Shown piece after piece: positions 62,931 through 64,000 of a DNA stretch of 64,000 bases. The notes under the pieces are model-generated. The model made no database searches. It saw nothing but the letters and a program-made list of their open reading frames with translations, and was not told the DNA's origin. The stretch spans positions 158,643-222,642 of the forward strand of contig JBDRZZ010000001.1 of NCBI GenBank assembly GCA_039804165.1. Direction: 5' to 3'. This DNA comes from a candidate division WOR-3 bacterium. Lineage in GTDB: Bacteria > Hydrothermota > UBA3072. Each line of letters opens with the position of its first letter. Position 1 is the stretch's first letter. The position numbers were made by a program, and so were the translations under genes.

Positions 62931-64000
62931 TTATTTGTTCCCCATATTCGGAAGAGGGAGTGCATCTTTCCCTATTATTTTGAGTCCGCAAATCGTACAC
63001 ATACCGAAGCATATACCTGAAATTGGATCATCTTTGTGTGGCCAGAGTCGTTCACAAGGTATCGATTTTATACATTCTTTCACACATTGCTTATAGTCAG
63101 GAGCATATTTACATCCAACAAAACACCCAAACAACGCGCCACCTGCACAGGCACTGCAATATAAACAAGGATTAAAAGCTATTTGTACAATTTCACCAGT
63201 TGGATCCAAAATATTAGTAGGGTTATTAATAGCATATATATAAGCGTTTAATGCCTGTGGGCTTTCGACAGATGTAATCAACAAATTTATTTTTAGCCCA
63301 CGACAGAGATTACAATTATTTAAACCCAATTCACCATTTTCTACATCCAACACCGGGTCCTCCTGGGTAAATCTGCCAATAGTAGATGCATAATATCTTG
63401 CTCTCAAATTGTAAAGCCCGGACGGTTCTTCATCCCTTTCCTGCCCGGTATAATAGTAGTGGTTGGGAACATTTTCGGTTTTCTTCCTGAAATTTCCGAA
63501 ATCATCATAGAGATAAAGATTTCTGTAATTACCGGTAGAGTCACAAATCATTGTAATAGACCCCAATCCATCGTGGAAGTATTGATATAGTTTTCCATCC
63601 GAATCTATCCTTCCTACTAACATACCATTAGTATAGACATATTTGGATTTTAAGTCAAGATGGCCGTTGAGTTCGGCTACTGCAAACATTCCGTCGTAGA
63701 CATAATAAGTTGTATCAACTTTGGTTGCAGAACTATCTATCTTCCTTATCCTTCTCCCTTCCGAGGAATACAGGAATTTAAGTTTATGGATTTGTCCACC
63801 TGTAGATTGAGTTATCTTTTCGAGTCTTCCTTCTCTGTCGTAGGAGAAAGTATATCCATCTGTTGCAGTAAGGAGGTCGCCTCTATTGTTGTAGGTATAT
63901 TGTTCCCCGAGTTCGGTTATACTCAACAATCGGTTGTTGTCCGTGTTGTAGATATACTCCAGATGAGAAGGATAACCGATAGCAGTTCTTTCTGTCCTAT
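62931..64000 (-). CDS. RHS-repeat protein with Cys-rich C-terminal tip (5' end outside window)
   Basis: The frame is open to the window edge, so the gene begins beyond 64000; a TTG at 63929 is not a real start. YD/RHS repeats (YTYNNRGDLLTATDG, YDREGRLEKITQS) lead to the RHS-associated core (GLYNLRARYYASTIGRFTQEDP ... AINNPTNILDPTG). After the core, an 86-residue tip carries 11 cysteines (NPCLYCSAC, FGCFVGC, CVKEC, CFGMCTIC). RHS proteins usually encapsulate a toxic tip released at DPxG-type sites; the tip here matches no toxin I know. An unusual insert with NNCNLC interrupts the core. Confidence 0.8.
   Translation of the reverse strand, partial: RTERTAIGYPSHLEYIYNTDNNRLLSITELGEQYTYNNRGDLLTATDGYTFSYDREGRLEKITQSTGGQIHKLKFLYSSEGRRIRKIDSSATKVDTTYYVYDGMFAVAELNGHLDLKSKYVYTNGMLVGRIDSDGKLYQYFHDGLGSITMICDSTGNYRNLYLYDDFGNFRKKTENVPNHYYYTGQERDEEPSGLYNLRARYYASTIGRFTQEDPVLDVENGELGLNNCNLCRGLKINLLITSVESPQALNAYIYAINNPTNILDPTGEIVQIAFNPCLYCSACAGGALFGCFVGCKYAPDYKQCVKECIKSIPCERLWPHKDDPISGICFGMCTICGLKIIGKDALPLPNMGNK

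Overview
The window is about 64 kb of AT-rich bacterial DNA with dense, mostly co-oriented genes. Lipoprotein and Sec signal peptides, a probable outer-membrane barrel protein, and four secreted proteins ending in a type IX secretion-like (FlgD/Por-type) sorting domain point to a Gram-negative, diderm organism. An archaeal-style HypA/HypB-ATPase pair, GTG/TTG starts, PPDK and ThyX fit an uncultured anaerobic lineage of the FCB/WOR-3/Cloacimonadota kind. That placement is inference: there is no rRNA in the window.

Layout. 0-3 kb: a polysaccharide deacetylase lipoprotein facing a secreted GH43 glycosidase. 3.2-9.3 kb: one apparent operon (81-aa orphan, rpe, guaA, M16-like protein, VWA membrane protein, hypA, archaeal-type hypB ATPase). 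9.4-14.5 kb: leuA-leuC-leuD-ilvD. 14.6-17.3 kb: ppdK with a strong terminator. 17.3-19.0 kb: hisG-thyX on the minus strand. 19.0-24.4 kb: a Tat-exported DUF362 protein, a NapH::NapG-like polyferredoxin fusion, ilvE and an OppA-like lipoprotein. 24.5-29.4 kb: acidic TPR protein, Xaa-Pro peptidase, efp, Crp-like protein and a nucleoside transporter. 29.5-34.4 kb: DUF5060 glycosidase lipoprotein, TGS GTPase, two tandem tRNA-Ser genes, MEMO-AMMECR1 fusion. 34.4-36.1 kb (minus): small membrane protein and a TPR/periplasmic-binding lipoprotein. 36.4-42.8 kb: secreted block with more GC-rich codons (lyase-like protein, CBM9/DOMON lipoprotein, beta-propeller-repeat protein). 43-54 kb: small envelope and zinc-ribbon proteins, then the alpha-2-macroglobulin/PBP1C pair and a HAD phosphatase. 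54-58.9 kb: two exported proteins and an NtrB/NtrC-like two-component pair. 58.9-64 kb: a secreted double-CBM9 protein behind a structured leader, a decayed IS element, and the 3' end of an RHS gene with a Cys-rich tip followed by a membrane protein that may be its immunity protein.

Three themes recur. First, promoters are very regular: TTGACA, usually 16 bp, then TATAAT-like. Several lie only 6-8 bp before an ATG with no Shine-Dalgarno sequence, so those mRNAs are predicted to be leaderless, whereas operon-internal genes usually have AGGAGG. Second, surface polysaccharide handling recurs (GH43, DUF5060/GH, lyase-like, CBM9, deacetylase). Third, branched-chain amino-acid synthesis is split: leuA/C/D and ilvD form one operon, ilvE stands apart, and leuB and ilvB/C are not in the window. 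The best candidates for something undescribed are the RHS Cys-rich tip with its membrane partner, the promoter-hairpin-microORF leader before the CBM9 gene, and the palindromic operator plus 5' hairpin at 40.35-40.42 kb.
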